The position numbers and the translations under genes were made by a program. 64,000 nt of DNA, from the NCBI GenBank assembly GCA_039583875.1, contig CM077151.1, forward strand, positions 26,034,208 to 26,098,207. Direction: 5' to 3'. The notes beneath the pieces were generated by a model. The model searched no databases, had not been told where the DNA came from, and saw only the letters and a program-made list of their open reading frames with translations. Shown one piece after another: positions 32,850-45,740 of this stretch; the stretch's first letter is position 1; each line of letters starts with the position of its first letter. This DNA is from Platanthera guangdongensis (Eukaryota; Streptophyta; Magnoliopsida; Asparagales; Orchidaceae).

Positions 32850-33418
32850 GTATCAATTGCATGTCCGTGGCAGGATAAAAAAGACATCTGCATAATCACA
32901 ACCATCCATCAAAAAACAATCAAAATATTTCAACGGCCCTAAACCACGGATCGCAAAAAAAAAAAATTTAAAAACCTGCTGCCCCCTCCTGTGCCCTAGA
33001 TCTATCGCTCCCTCGCTCCCGCACCGCTGCACGCTCGCTCTTCTTCTCACCCGCGGTCATCGCCTTCGGAATCCATACCACCTGCCGTCGTCGCTCACCC
33101 CGCATCCTTCTATCCCGCAAAATCTGATATCGTCAATTCCACACCGCCTGGGAAACTACGTTCGGCGAATCTGCGTCGCGCCCGACCGTCTATCGTGCCC
33201 AGCCGACGATGGCGCTGGAATGAGGACGTCGAAGAAGCCCATCGGTGTAGTTTATCTGAAGGTATATTTCTCCTTCCTCAAATCAACATCTCCACCACTC
33301 TTCTCATGCTTTTAACATCAAAAATTTCTTCCTGGAAGATGGCGTTAATACCCACCGCTCTCTCTTTGCTTTAAATCAAAAGTTCCTTCTCTATTTTTAA
33401 AAAGTTTTCCCACATTTA
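32850..33418. other. 5'-UTR-like sequence without an identified gene
   Basis: C-rich sequence with an A-run near 32957. The first ATG (33208, atggcgctggaa) meets a stop at once, and 'ctgaaggtatatttctcc' near 33258 could be a splice donor. No protein is recognised. Confidence 0.35.
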
Positions 33419-34089
33419 GGTGGTGTTTGGTTAGGCTTTTTTCCTGCGGTGCGGTTGAAACGCACCGGTATTTTGGGTATAAGCTGTGTTTGGTGTGGCT
33501 TATTTTTAAAACCACGTTTTATATCATCCGCTGATTTGTACTATTCCCGGTCCGCTATTTTTTTTCTTCGTCCAGCCGCAAACTCTCCCCTGAAACCAGC
33601 CCTATCGCAAAGCACGCCTCACGGATTCTTTCTTCCTGGATCCTCGCTGGTGGCGACTACGGAGGTTTTCGGTTTTGCAACAGGAAAGAACCACCGATTG
33701 GTCTCCTATCATCTGCCCCTCTTCTCCTCATGCGCCTCTTCTTCCTGGATCTGTGCGTGCCTCTTCTAAGTCTTCTTCCTAGGTCCGCGCCTCTTCTTCT
33801 TCCTGGATCTGCACCTCTTCTCCTCATGCGCATCTTCTTCCTCGCGCAGCACACCAATATACAAGGTATCCCCCCTCTTCTTGCCATGGCTCCGAAATCA
33901 TGTTTAATTTCTTATATGCCAAACTTTAAGTTGTCAATCCTAGTAACAAAAAAGTTGAACCATACCATTTGTTGAGTCTTTATTGGTCATTATCCATCTT
34001 GGCCAAAATTTTCCTATATATTTGCTTCTATTTCACTTATAAATTATGATAAGCCTCATGGACAATATGCCCTGTTTAAAAAAAAAACT

Positions 34090-34915
<826 letters not shown>

Positions 34916-34960
34916 GCGTTTGTTTTTCATAAAAATTTAACTTATTTTGTTTCTCTAAAG

Positions 34961-35897
34961 ATGGGCAAATCAAAAGATGGTGGGGTGGCCGCATTTTGGG
35001 ACACTACAAATATCATGCATTTCTGTGACATATGCATTAAAGAGATAGAAATTGAGAATAGACCAACTACACATTTTAATAAAGAGGGGTGGAGTAACGT
35101 TATGAAGAAATTTGAAAAGCTTACTACAAAACAATACGATAAAATCCAATTGAAAAATAAATGGGATCATTTGAAGGAGTGAAAATTATGGACGGAGTTA
35201 AAACATGGTGATACCGGATTAGGTTGGAATGCTTCAAGGAAGACTGTAGACGCCTCAGACGAGTGGTGAGATGAAACATTGAAGGTACAAATTTACTACA
35301 GTAATTTTTTTACTTTTACTTTTAAATGATCAACATCTAATGTTAAATATATTGGTTTTTCAGGTTGTCCCGGCGACAAAGAAATTTCGGTACTCGGGAA
35401 TACATCCAGAGTTAGAGGAGAAACTAAAATTGATGTTTAGTTCTGTTGTCGCAACATGACACCACGCTTGCACCCCCAGCACCATTAACGAGATCCCAGA
35501 GTCCGTTGACGAAAGAGGAATGTAAGATGGTGATCCTGAAGACATTGACGTCAACGGTGATCCTCCGCCACGTGAGACCACAGCTACATCTGAAGCTGGC
35601 AAGAAAAAAAAGAAAGATAAAAATAAAGTTATTAGCTCTGTGTTAGAAGACTTGGCGGAGTCTTCTAAAACTATTAGTCGATGCATCCAGAAGGCACCAA
35701 CAAAACATGTTTCTGAGTTTAGCATCCGCCGGACAATAGATAAAATAGTCACGTACCCGGAAGTTCAGTCTGATGAAGACTTCCATGATTTTGCAATCAC
35801 GTATTTTATGGACAAAAATCATAGGGAGACTTTCCTGTGCCTTCCAAATGGGATGAACGTAAAGTGGTTGCGTAACCGCTTCCTCCGTGGAGGGTAG
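34961..35897 (+). pseudogene. Harbinger ORF1, Myb/SANT-like DNA-binding protein
   Basis: This protein normally binds element ends and helps bring the transposase into the nucleus. Exon 1 (34961-35284) begins MGKSKDGGVAAFWDT, with 'RPTTHFNKEGWSNVMKKF' and 'QLKNKWDHLKE', then TGA (35180) and 'KLWTELKHGDTGLGWN'. In this family the site is DWKLW, so a Trp codon became TGA. A second TGA (35267) sits in 'SDEW-W-DE', again for Trp. The intron 35285-35363 has GT...CAG ends. Exon 2 reads 'VVPATKKFRYSGIHPELEEKL', then hits a TGA and a frameshift, and ends with a Lys-rich stretch (AGKKKKKDKN) and 'SDEDFHDFAITYFMDKNHRE' to 35897. Confidence 0.85.
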
Positions 35898-36256
35898 TGG
35901 AGTTATTTTATGAGATGTTTTAGGTTGTTTAGTTATGGACACTATTATGTTGTAATCTTCTATTTTGGTTATGGTTTTTCTGTAGCTCTGTAGACTATTA
36001 TGCTTATGCTTATGCTGTTGTTGTGGACACTATTATGATGTTATCTTCCATTTTGATTATCCTGTTGTTCTATTGTTATTCTATTATGTTAATAATTATT
36101 GGTAGTTATTTTTTAAACAGAAAATATCTAGCAATGATAAAATTCAGGGGAAGAACAAGATACAAGAAATTATGTGATTGCTTATCATCAGAATGTGGTA
36201 GCAGCAATATATTTGTATCTGAATATACCTCTATGATACACTTTCCAATACCATGA

Positions 36257-37435
36257 ATGAATTCAAAACAAACAGGTGATAAATGGGTTGGAGAGCTACT
36301 ACGCAGGTCATGGGTTAGGTTTCATGACTATTTCATGATGAGTCAAGAAATATATATCGACTTATTACATACTCTGGAGAAGAAGTGTGATTTTCAGGGA
36401 ACAAAAAAGACTGCATCCAGAGAAATCATAGCATTGACAATATACATATTATCGCATAATGAATCAATGAGAAAAATAATTGAGCGCTTTCAGCATTCAA
36501 CGGAGACTGCTAGCAGATTTTATTCTCGAGGTCTTCGTGTTTTGCTGCAGTTAGCGAAAAAAGTGATTCAGCCATCAGACTGGTCTTCCAGTAGCACTCT
36601 GCCAGAAATTCTGTATGATAGACGTTACATGTCTTTTTTTAAAGATTGTATTGGAACAATAGATGAGACACATGTTCACGTATGTATACCAGTTGGAAGT
36701 CAAGTACCTTATATTGGGAGACGTGGCAGTCCAACTCAAAATGTCATGGCTGCTTGTGATTTCAATATGTGTTTCACTTTCGTTATGTCAGGTTGGGAGG
36801 GATCAACGCACGATAGTCACATTTTCAATTTCGTTATAAGTGATCCTCGTTATAATTTCCCGCATTCACCTCCAGGTGATTATTTAAATTTTTTTTTTAT
36901 TTATTACTATACAAACATTTTGTTGAAAATATTTTTTTAATAATTTTCAGGAAAATATTATTTGGTAGATTCTGGTTACACTGTGCAAAAAGGATACTTG
37001 AAACTGTATCAAGATACACGGTATCATCTACCTGACTTTGCTCGTGGTGGTCGTCGAGCAGAAGGACGTCGATAGATATTCAATCACGCATATTCATCAC
37101 TTAGAAGTGTGATAGAACGATCATTTGGGGTTTCGAAGAAGAAGTGAGTCATACTGCGTGACATGCCAAGTTATCGCTTTGACAAACAAGTAGTTATTGT
37201 GTTCGCCACAATGACTTTACATGATTTCATTCGCCGGCACCCTTCACGTGTGGATATTGATTTTAGTGAGTGCGAGCACAGGAGTCGTGATCATGGGATG
37301 ATCTCACAAGGGCGGCAGGAAACATGCACTGACACTGCATGTGGTGTAGAGGAGATGATCGCGCTACGTAATATCGAACATTTTTTGGGTGTTGATGTTA
37401 TTTTATTAACAAAAATATGTTATTCCAAAAATTAA
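36257..37435 (+). pseudogene. Harbinger DDE transposase (nuclease), two exons
   Basis: The transposase cuts and joins the element ends. Exon 1 is 36257-36875 and exon 2 is 36951-37435; the intron (36876-36950) has GT...CAG ends and keeps the frame (G|GA). Seen: a helical N-terminal region ('GELLRRSWVRFHDYFMMSQE'), the first Asp in 'IGTIDETHVHVCIP', 'QNVMAACDFNM', the second Asp in 'GWEGSTHDSHIF', 'YYLVDSGYTVQKGYL' and the catalytic Glu in 'SSLRSVIERSFGV'. These are the hallmarks of the DDE_Tnp_4 fold. Two in-frame stops in exon 2 inactivate it: TAG 37073-37075 (Gln site) and TGA 37145-37147. The N-terminus may lie further upstream, beyond the TGA at 36254. Confidence 0.88.
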
Positions 37436-37680
37436 ATTGTTCGTAATTAAAAAATAGATAAAAAAATTTCACTCAAAACTCTGTTTTGTTTCCAAACAAT
37501 TTTTTGAAAACTCCGTTTTGCAAACTTCATTTCACCCAAACAGTTTTTTTAACAAAACTTCATTTTTCGGAATCAACACTTTCTCTATCAGCAGCTTACC
37601 ATCAGCAACAGCCCAACCAAACAGAATCTTAGTTTTTGTATTTTTAGATTTACAGTTGTTCTTTCCCATGTACTCGCATT

Positions 37681-40243
37681 GTTTTGATTTTGAGTGTAAG
37701 TAATTATTATTATGTTGATTGTTTATTATTAAACTGCTGTATATATAGCCTTAGGTTAGAAATAGGGCTCGGTTCTTTGGTTTCCTTTCTTTTCTCTGTT
37801 TAGAAGCCGCCGCCTGTGCGAGAGGAAGAGAACCGCCGGACTACCCTAGCATTCGGACGCCGATTTCTGGAGATCTAGCGGTCGAAATTCGATTTCGAGA
37901 GTGGATCTGGACTGCCCTCGCCTGGATCTGCATTCTTTCTGCTCCTCAGCTTGCTGCTCTGTGGCTAGATCCGAGCGTGGGGGAGGCCGCCGACCAAGTT
38001 TTCTGGTATTGAGGCAAGTGATGTCCCCTCATCCTTGCCAAAGTTGATCTTTGTCTTTTTCTTTGATTTAATTTTATCTCTTTCCTGCTTTGATCCTAGG
38101 TGTACGCTAGGGTTCGTTCCCGATCATGCCGTGGTTAGTGTAGAAAGTTCCAGTTAAAATCTCGGTTTTTTTCTGAGGGATTGTGTCTGTTAGGGGCAGA
38201 TTTGGTTCGATTCAGGTCGAGTAGTTGCTATTGTCGATGGATGTTGTACCCTAGAGAGAGACCTAGTTCTCGTTTTTGGTTGTTTGCTGGATTTGGTGCC
38301 GGTAGCCAGTCGGGGTGTCGACACCGTTGTGTCGACACCAGCCAGTCGGGGTGTCGACACTGTTGTGTCGACACCAGCCAGTCGGGGTGTCGACACCGTT
38401 GTGTCGACACCGGCCAGTCGTGGTGTCGACACTTGGTGTCGACACCGGCCAGTCGTGGTGTCGACACTTGGTGTCGACACCAGCAGCGGCAGTGTCGACA
38501 CCGGCCGCAGTGGTGTCGACACTTGGTGTCGACACCAGCAGCAGCAGTGTCGACACCTTGTGTCGACACCGGCCGCAGTGGTGTCGACACTTGGTGTCGA
38601 CACCAGCAGCGGCAGTGTCGACACCTTGTGTCGACACCGGCCGCAGTGGTATCGACACCCGCAGCGGCAGTGTCGACACCTTGTGTCGACACCGGCCGCA
38701 GTGGTGTCGACACTTGGTGTCGACACCCGCAGCGGCAGTGTCGACACCTTGTGTCGACAGCAGCCGCAGTGGTATCGACACTTGGTGTCGACACCCACAG
38801 CGGCAGTGTCGACACCTTATGTCGACACCGGCTTGTCGTGGTGTCGACACAGCATGTCGACACTGGGTGCCGCGTTGGTTTTGGGGTCATGTAAGACTCG
38901 GGGTTGGTTCTTTTTAGGCGTGCAAGGTCGCGTCGGTTGGACCCGACGTTTTTGCCTGGGGTTCATGTGTTTCTTAGGATTGTTAGTGTGACCTTTCCCT
39001 AGGGGGAGCATTGGGTGTTCGTCTAATTTCTGCATGCCGACTCTTGGGTTGTGGCAGGTGGTGGAGTTTTGGTGGCCTCTGGAGGGGTGGTTTTATGTGG
39101 AGAGCTGTGGTCACCGCCTTTTGCCCCGGTTTGGGTTGGTGTGTGTGGGACCCTAAAGCTGCCACTGTTTGACCCAGCCCTTTTTGGGTCTGATTTTGGT
39201 TATGTATTCAGATCCATGTTTTGACCACTGCCACTTACCCACGTGCTAGGACTGTTAGTCTCTTTCCTGTTTATGCTTTCCTTTCTTTTGGCATATATGT
39301 ATATGTCTTGTTGTTGTTGCAGACTCTTTTGGTAGGGCATAATGGTTTTATTGTTCGCACTTGGTGTGCTCTGCTGTGCTTTAGACAGTACTCTCCTCTT
39401 ACTGTCACCCCTTTTCTTTTGCTTATTGCAGTTTGTTGCCGGGTTGGTAAACCCTTCTTCTTAATTGCTAATTAATCTATTGCTCTATTTACCTTTTGAT
39501 TGTTTCCTTGCTGAGGTGTTCTTTTCTTGAATGCCTCAGGTCCAGGTTGTAGCCAGTTCAGCGGCTAGTTCTTTTGGAGGGGCTTGTTGGTGGCCTCTAG
39601 GGTAGCTGAGATAGCTGATCCCTGTTTTGTTGTGAGGTAGTTCTTTACTTTTCCGTATAGACATACATACTCGTCAGTGGGTTCGTGTCAGGTTGTTGAC
39701 GCCCACTGGTGGCTTCTTCTGATGCTGGGTATGAATTTAAACTGCTGATTTTGCATACTTGTGGATGGTTACTTGCTCCTGGGAAGGATTTATGCTAGGT
39801 TGCATGTTAGATATTTTAAAACCTAAAAGTATTATTATATGTACCCCATGCATAACATGTTTCTAAATCAAAGACACTATTTTTCCTCAACGTAAAACAC
39901 TATTTTTCATATCTACTATATTCACCTTAGAGTCGTGCACACATAAGTCGTCCTCCGGGGACACTTATGCTCATTTAGGGTGTCAACTTAATTGAACCAA
40001 AGTATTTTTTGCTGCGTATAAATATAATTTTAACTGTGGACTAGCTGATCCACCGAGACGAGGGATACGGCCATTCAACATAACTGATTTTCTTTCATAT
40101 TTAATCAACAATTTTCCTTAAAATCTAACGTCTGGAGTTTTGCCTGAGCGTGTGCAGTTATCCCCTGCACGACGTGGCATCACGGCACGTATTTTCTCTT
40201 ACTCTGATACGATTTTACCATTGAGAAAATGCGGGTTGTGACA
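37681..40243 (+). repeat. 5' LTR of the Tekay-type element, 5'-truncated
   Basis: It aligns from 'tgttttgattttgag' (37681, matching 46076) to the end 'gcgggttgtgaca' (40243, matching 48777) with few differences. The U3 start with TGTAACGCCCCC is missing. It contains the palindrome field at 38315-38864. Confidence 0.93.
38315..38864 (+). repeat. Field of about 30 GTGTCGACAC palindromes in the 5' LTR
   Basis: The 10-bp palindrome GTGTCGACAC recurs about 30 times in 550 bp, separated by short spacers of a few types (ttg, ttgt, cggccgcagtg, cagcagcggca, cagccagtcgggg). The copies occur in closely spaced pairs, so adjacent palindromes can also pair with each other. Only a few are mutated (gtatcgacac). 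All open frames on both strands here (VDTWCRHQQRQC and similar) are period artefacts. Confidence 0.95.
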
Positions 40244-40931
40244 GTTGGTATCAGAGGGAGGTTGCTTGACAAAAGGTCGGGCAACCTTTCCCTTGTCTGC
40301 ATTAGTGGTTAGCATCATACCATTCACACACTGATATGTCATCAGCACGTCTTGGCCGAAGCACGAACACTACACTCATGAGCATAAAGAAGTATACGGG
40401 GCATATTATATAGTATGGGATGCATAATATGTGTTTGTATATGGATCCACCATAGGAGGCAACATGTGAGGGTTATGTAGTATGGGATGCATAACCTCAC
40501 CACATGAATGCGGCTAGTACGTTTTCTTTTTTCGTTACATGGGAATGTTATGTAGTATGAGATGCATAGCATTTTCATGTGTACGCCGTCCATGACATGC
40601 ACTAAGGCTTTTTTTAGAATGCATAGCACATCATGCATAGCATAACATTTCATAAGCACAACGTGTCAAGCTAAAGATTTGCAAGATGACATATGTACAC
40701 ACATGATTTTGAGTCAAAAAGAATACAAATACATGCATTCATGGTTTAGGCACCTGAGTTAGTATGATGGTGGTGAACCATCTTAGGTTAAGCATAACAT
40801 CATCATGGTAAAAACAACTCTCATAGCAAGTTTTTGCAGTTGAAGTTCGTATTAAAGTGTGTTTGTCTGTACCGGGTAGTTTTGCTCTAGCTGATGGGCT
40901 AGGTTTTGTCTAAAGCTTGTGCGATTTTAGG
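40244..40931 (+). other. Primer-binding site and leader of the Tekay-type element
   Basis: TGGTATCAGAGGGAGG starts at 40246, two bases after the LTR, and matches the initiator-Met-tRNA primer site. The leader carries repeated 'tatgtagtatgggatgcata' pieces (about 40410, 40470, 40550 and 40615) and has no gene. Confidence 0.85.
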
Positions 40932-42266
40932 ATGGCGAGACATCCTGCGACGAGATCGACCCCCCCCCCCCAATCCGAGGGTGAGACGTCAGGAGCGCAG
41001 AGCGATGCGTTGGTAGAAAGCCTGCGACAGAGTAATGAGGAGTTATCGAGGCAGGTAGTGGCTATGCAGGCTCAGATTCAGTCCCTTGTAGCAGTGGTGG
41101 CGGGACAGACCCCGAGAGCTCAGGACCCCGCTGAGGGGGTAGCTGTTCCTACCCCTCCTGCTCCTCCCGTGCCTTTGGTTGTGGTGCCCCCGGAGATGGC
41201 GTTCATATCCCAGTTTCAGCGGCTGAGACCCCCTACCTATGATGGGCAGGCAGATTTCATGATTTTGGATGACTGGCTGATTACCATCGAGGAGATGTTC
41301 TCTTACTCAGGGATTACGGACGATCAGAGAGTGATGCTCGCTGCCTACCAGCTCAAGGGCTTAGCAAAGAATTGGTGGCTGAGGGAGAAAGAGAGCTTAG
41401 TGGTAGGTTGCACTTGGGAGTCATTTAAGGTGATGTTGTTAAGTAAGTTTCTGCCTTCAGTCGAGCGGGACCGGCTAATGAATGACTTTCTTCATCTAAA
41501 GCAGAGGAAACTCACGGTTAGTGAGTATGAGATTGAGTTTAGTAAGTTGAGTCGGTTTGCTCCGGGTCTGGTGAGTGTTGAGGCAGACCGAGTTAAGCGA
41601 TTTCTGGGTGGACTAAGAAGCGACATTCAGCAGTTAGCGAATGCCTATGGAGCAGTCAGTTATGCCAGCGTGGTTGAAGCTGTCTTGAGAGTTGAGGCCA
41701 TTGAGAATGCCAAGAATAGAGGTCAGCAGTTAAGGAAGGATAAGCGGAAGTCCGGTGGAGGGAAGAGCCCTCAGGAACCTGATGCTGTCTCAAGAAAGAA
41801 GGTCAAAGAGATTTGTAGCTTTTGTGGCCGGCCAGGCCACCCCTTTGAGAAGTGTTTCAAAAGGTTGGGAGCGCAGAAGATGGAGCAGGTGCACGCGATT
41901 CAGGGTGTTTCCAGGGGAGACTTGGTGTGTGCCTTGTGTGGAAGGAAGGGGCATGAGGCTGCCCGTTGTTGGTTAAAAGATAAGGTCTGTTTTCAGTGCG
42001 ACCAGAAGGGTCATCTCAAGACAAGGTGCCCCCAGAACCAGCCTATTCTGCAGCCAGTTCCCCTCCAGGCTTTGCCACCGCCTCAGCAAATGGATAAAGG
42101 AAAGGGGAAGCTGAATGTGCTTTCGGCAGACGAAGCGCAGACCTCGACCCAGATTATCTCAGGTTCGACTCCTCCCCAGTCGTTTCGTTACGTTCCCTTT
42201 TTGGTTGTAGTTTTCGTTTTAGCGCTTGTTGCCTTAGATACGTGTGCAATTCGTAGGACGATTTAA
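40932..42266 (+). CDS. Gag of the Tekay-type element, with three zinc knuckles
   Basis: I start at the ATG at 40932 ([12 protein letters not shown]), because the frame upstream has no ATG. Gag builds the particle. Seen: a coiled-coil-like Gln/Glu-rich stretch ([20 protein letters not shown]), a Pro/Ala linker, the Gag core ('[15 protein letters not shown]', '[11 protein letters not shown]', '[14 protein letters not shown]', '[19 protein letters not shown]', '[13 protein letters not shown]') and a basic linker. Three CCHC knuckles follow: [28 protein letters not shown] and [14 protein letters not shown]. Most plant chromovirus Gags I know have one or two. The frame is uninterrupted for 445 residues. 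It ends at 42266, while pol continues in another frame from 42238, with 29 bp of overlap. Confidence 0.9.
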   Translation: MARHPATRSTPPPQSEGETSGAQSDALVESLRQSNEELSRQVVAMQAQIQSLVAVVAGQTPRAQDPAEGVAVPTPPAPPVPLVVVPPEMAFISQFQRLRPPTYDGQADFMILDDWLITIEEMFSYSGITDDQRVMLAAYQLKGLAKNWWLREKESLVVGCTWESFKVMLLSKFLPSVERDRLMNDFLHLKQRKLTVSEYEIEFSKLSRFAPGLVSVEADRVKRFLGGLRSDIQQLANAYGAVSYASVVEAVLRVEAIENAKNRGQQLRKDKRKSGGGKSPQEPDAVSRKKVKEICSFCGRPGHPFEKCFKRLGAQKMEQVHAIQGVSRGDLVCALCGRKGHEAARCWLKDKVCFQCDQKGHLKTRCPQNQPILQPVPLQALPPPQQMDKGKGKLNVLSADEAQTSTQIISGSTPPQSFRYVPFLVVVFVLALVALDTCAIRRTI

Positions 42267-45200
42267 GGTAAAGAACCGCTGGGTGCGCGTTCTCTTCGAT
42301 TCCGACACTACCCACTCGTTTGTGGCTAGAGCCTTCGTGGAGCGGTTCAGTTTGGGCCTAGATCGTGTTGGTGGTGCCTTCTGCGTTAAGTTTCCCTCCG
42401 GTGACTCTGTGGTTACGGACCTGGGTGTCCTAGATTGTCCGATATTGTTGGGAGATTTTCTAGCCAAGGCAGATTTGAAGGTGATTGACCTGGAGGACTT
42501 CGACGTTATTTTGGGCATGAACTGGTTGTCAAGGTACGATGCTGTGATCCAGTGCAAGGGTAAGCGCTTGGACTTCGTCAAAGACAACGGTCAGCCAGGG
42601 AGCGTTTATGGGTATTCCCTCCAGGAGTCTCCAGTCATTTCTGCGGTGCGTGCTCGGAAGTTGCTTGTTTCTGGCTGTTTTGCCTGTGTGGTTTCTCTGG
42701 TAGGGACGATTGTTAGTGTGCCCCGTTTGGAAGAGATTCTTGTGGTGTGTGACTTCTCTGATGTGTTTCCTGACGATCTTCCCGGTCTTCCACCCGATCG
42801 AGATGTCGAGTTTGTGATAGATTTGGAGCCAGGCACGCGTCCTATCGTAAAAGCGTCGTACCGGATGGCCCCGCGAGAGCTGGAAGAGTTGCGAATTCAG
42901 CTGGATGAGTTGTTGGCAAAAGGCTTTATAAGGCCGAGTTCTTCGCCTTGGGGTGCGCCAGTGCTGTTCGTTAAAAAGAAGGATGGGTCGATGAGGTTGT
43001 GCATCGACTATAGAGAGCTGAACAAGGTTTCGATTAAGAACAGGTACCCTTTGCCGCGAATCGACGATTTGTTTGACCAACTGCGTGGTAGTGCCGTGTT
43101 TTCCAAGATAGATCTTCGTTCGGGCTATCACCAGTTGAGGATTCGGGAGTCAGATGTTCCACGGACGGCGTTCCGTTCTCGTCATGGGCATTTTGAGTTT
43201 TTGGTTATGTCATTCGGTTTGACTAATGCGCCCTCAGCTTTTATGGATTTGATGAACAGAGTTTTCAAGGATTTTCTAGATAAGTTTGTGATTGTCTTTA
43301 TAGACGATGTTTTGGTGTATTCTAAGGATGCAGAGGAGCATGATCGACATTTGTGGCTGGTCTTGGCGACTCTGAGAGACCATAAGTTATACGCCAAGCT
43401 GAGCAAATGTGAGTTTTGGTTGCCTCAAGTTTCTTTTCTAGGCCACGTGATTAATAAGGAGGGAATATCGGTGGACCCAGAAAAGATCGTTGTTGTTATG
43501 GAATGGGCGAGACCGGTTATCCCCAAAGAGATCAGAAGCTTCTTGGGTTTGGCTGGTTATTATAGAAGATTTGTAGAAGGTTTCTCTACCTTGTCCGCGC
43601 CGTTGACCAAGTTGACGCAGAAGAATGTAGCCTTTATATGGGATGGCAAGTGTGAGAAGGCTTTTGAGGAACTAAAAAGAAGGCTATGTTCGGCTCCAAT
43701 TTTGTCTTTGCCTACGGAGGGTAGTGAGTATGATATGTATGTGGATGCGTCGCATGTCGGACTGGGCTGCGTTTTGATGCAGGGCGGGAATGTGATTGCG
43801 TACGGGTCGAGGCAGCTAAAGACTCACGAGAGGAATTACCCTACGCATGACCTGGAGTTTGCAGCTGTGATCTATGCGCTGAAATTGTGGAGGCATTTGC
43901 TATATGGCGCGCAGTGCAAGATTTTCACGGATCATAAGAGTTTGAAGTATGTCTTCACTCAGAAAGAATTGAATCTGCGCCAGCGGCGGTGGTTGGAGTA
44001 CGTGGCCGACTATGATGTTGAAATTCAGTATCATCCGGGCAAGGCAAATGTGGTGGCTGATGCCCTGAGTCGGAAGTCAGGTAAGATTTTTAATCTTTCC
44101 GCCGAGCGTCTAGTGGAAGAGTTTCTTTTGATGGACATTTCTGTGGGAAGCTGTGATTCGCAGAGTAGCTTAGCGGTAGCAGAACCTTCGTGGATTACGC
44201 TTACGAGACTGCATCAGAAGGACGATCCCGATCTTCTGCATTTGTATCTTCGAGCTGAGAAGGGTGAATTACCAGACTTCTCTATAGATGATGCGGGTAC
44301 CTTGAAGTATCGTGGCAGGTTTTGCATCCCCGCAGTTGGAGATATCCGGGATATGGTGTGCAGAGACGCCCACGGATCTAGTGTTGCCTACCATCCAGGG
44401 TCTACCAAGATGTATCATGATTTAAAGCAGATTGCCTGGTGGTATGGGATGAAGAAGGACATAGCCAGATTTGTTTCAGAGTGTTTCACTTGCAGGCGTG
44501 TGAAAGCCGACCATGGGAGGCCTGGTGGCAAGCTGACTCCCTTGGAGATTCCGATGTGGAAGTGGGAGAGTATCTCGATGGATTTCATTACAGGCTTACC
44601 GAGATCTCCTAAGGGGCATGATTCAGTTTGGGTAATCGTAGACAGATTGACGAAGAGCGCTCATTTCGTACCATTTAAGATCGATTATCCGATGAGGAAG
44701 ATAGCCGAGCTGTATCTGGAAGAGGTTGTCAGATTGCATGGTGTACCCGTAAGTATCATATCAGATCGAGACTCCAGGTTCACGTCTCGTTTTTGGAAGA
44801 GCCTTCAAGAAGGGTTGGGTACAGATTTGAGATATTCCACGGCTTATCATCCGCAGACCAATGGTCAGACGGAGCGAGTAAATCAGATTGTGGAAGATAT
44901 GATCTGATGCTATATTCTGGACCACGGAGGAGCGTGGGACGAGCGCTTGCGGCTTATGGAATTCGCATATAACAACAGTTATCAAGAAAGCTTGCAAATG
45001 GCTCCTTTTGAAGCTTTGTATGGGAGGCGCTGCAGGACTCCCTTGTTTTGGGTTGAGCTTGGCGAGGGACCTTTGTTGGGTCCAGAAGCGCTTGAGGAGA
45101 TGGAAACCGCTGTGAAGCTTATTCGGGAAAAGCTTCGGATAGCCCAGGAGAGATATGAGAAGAACGCCAATCGGCGTAGATCGGACTTGGAATTTGCTGT

Positions 45201-45615
45201 GGGGGACTCGGTGTTCTTGAAGGTCTCCCCGTTGATTAGAGTCAAGCGGTTTGGCAAGAATAGGAAGTTGGACCCGAGGTACGTGGGGCCGTTTCCGATT
45301 GTTGAGCAGATTGGGGTATCAGCCTACAGGCTGGCTTTGCCCGCAAATTTCCCTGGCGTGCATGATGTCTTTCACGTTAGTCAGCTGCGAAAATGTGTGA
45401 TAAATGGCAGGCAGGTTTTGGATTCTGTGCCTCAGTTGGAGCCGAATCTTTGTTATGTGGAGGTGCCTGTTCGCATTTTGGATTCTCAAGTTCGGGCGTT
45501 GCGGAAGAAGACTATTCCTATGGTTAAAGTTTTATGGAGGAATCAAGATGTGGAAAGCGCGACTTGGGAGTTGGAGTCGGCCATGAGGGAGGCTCACCCT
45601 CATCTGTTTCCCTGA
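42238..45615 (+). pseudogene. Pol of the Tekay-type element: protease, RT, RNase H, integrase, chromodomain-like tail
   Basis: The frame opens after a stop at 42237 and runs to TGA 44905-44907, resuming to 45615. Domains: protease with '[15 protein letters not shown]', where the usual DTG/DSG reads DSD so the active-site Gly is lost; RT with '[19 protein letters not shown]', '[15 protein letters not shown]' and an intact YxDD variant FIDD ('[13 protein letters not shown]'); RNase H ('[15 protein letters not shown]', '[19 protein letters not shown]', 'FTDHKSLKY'); and integrase with HHCC and D,D,E ('[12 protein letters not shown]', '[15 protein letters not shown]', '[14 protein letters not shown]'). 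After the stop come 'FAYNNSYQESLQMAPFEALYG', 'GKNRKLDPRYVGPFPI', 'FHVSQLRKCV' and the chromodomain-like 'KVLWRNQDVESATWELE'. The stop lies where Arg or Leu is expected (EDMI-x-CYILD), fitting CGA to TGA. One stop, one frame change and the protease change are the only defects. Confidence 0.92.
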
Positions 45616-45724
45616 TCTTGTGCCTGGTATGTTCTATTTTATTTATTTATATAGCCCTTTCCTGGCTCTTTCTCTCTCCTTCTATATAGGAGTGTTGTGA
45701 GTAAAGTTTCGAGGCGAAACTTTC

Positions 45725-45740
45725 TTTTAGGGGGAGTGGC
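45725..45740 (+). promoter_or_regulatory. Polypurine tract before the 3' LTR
   Basis: The sequence ttttagggggagtggc lies immediately 5' of TGTAACGCCCCC. This is the usual place and composition for priming plus-strand synthesis. Confidence 0.8.

Noticed and set aside
38181..38991. Overlapping open frames (VDTWCRHQQRQC type) in the palindrome fields of both LTRs
   Set aside because: They occur on both strands in several frames within a low-complexity palindrome field, so no coding signal is supported.
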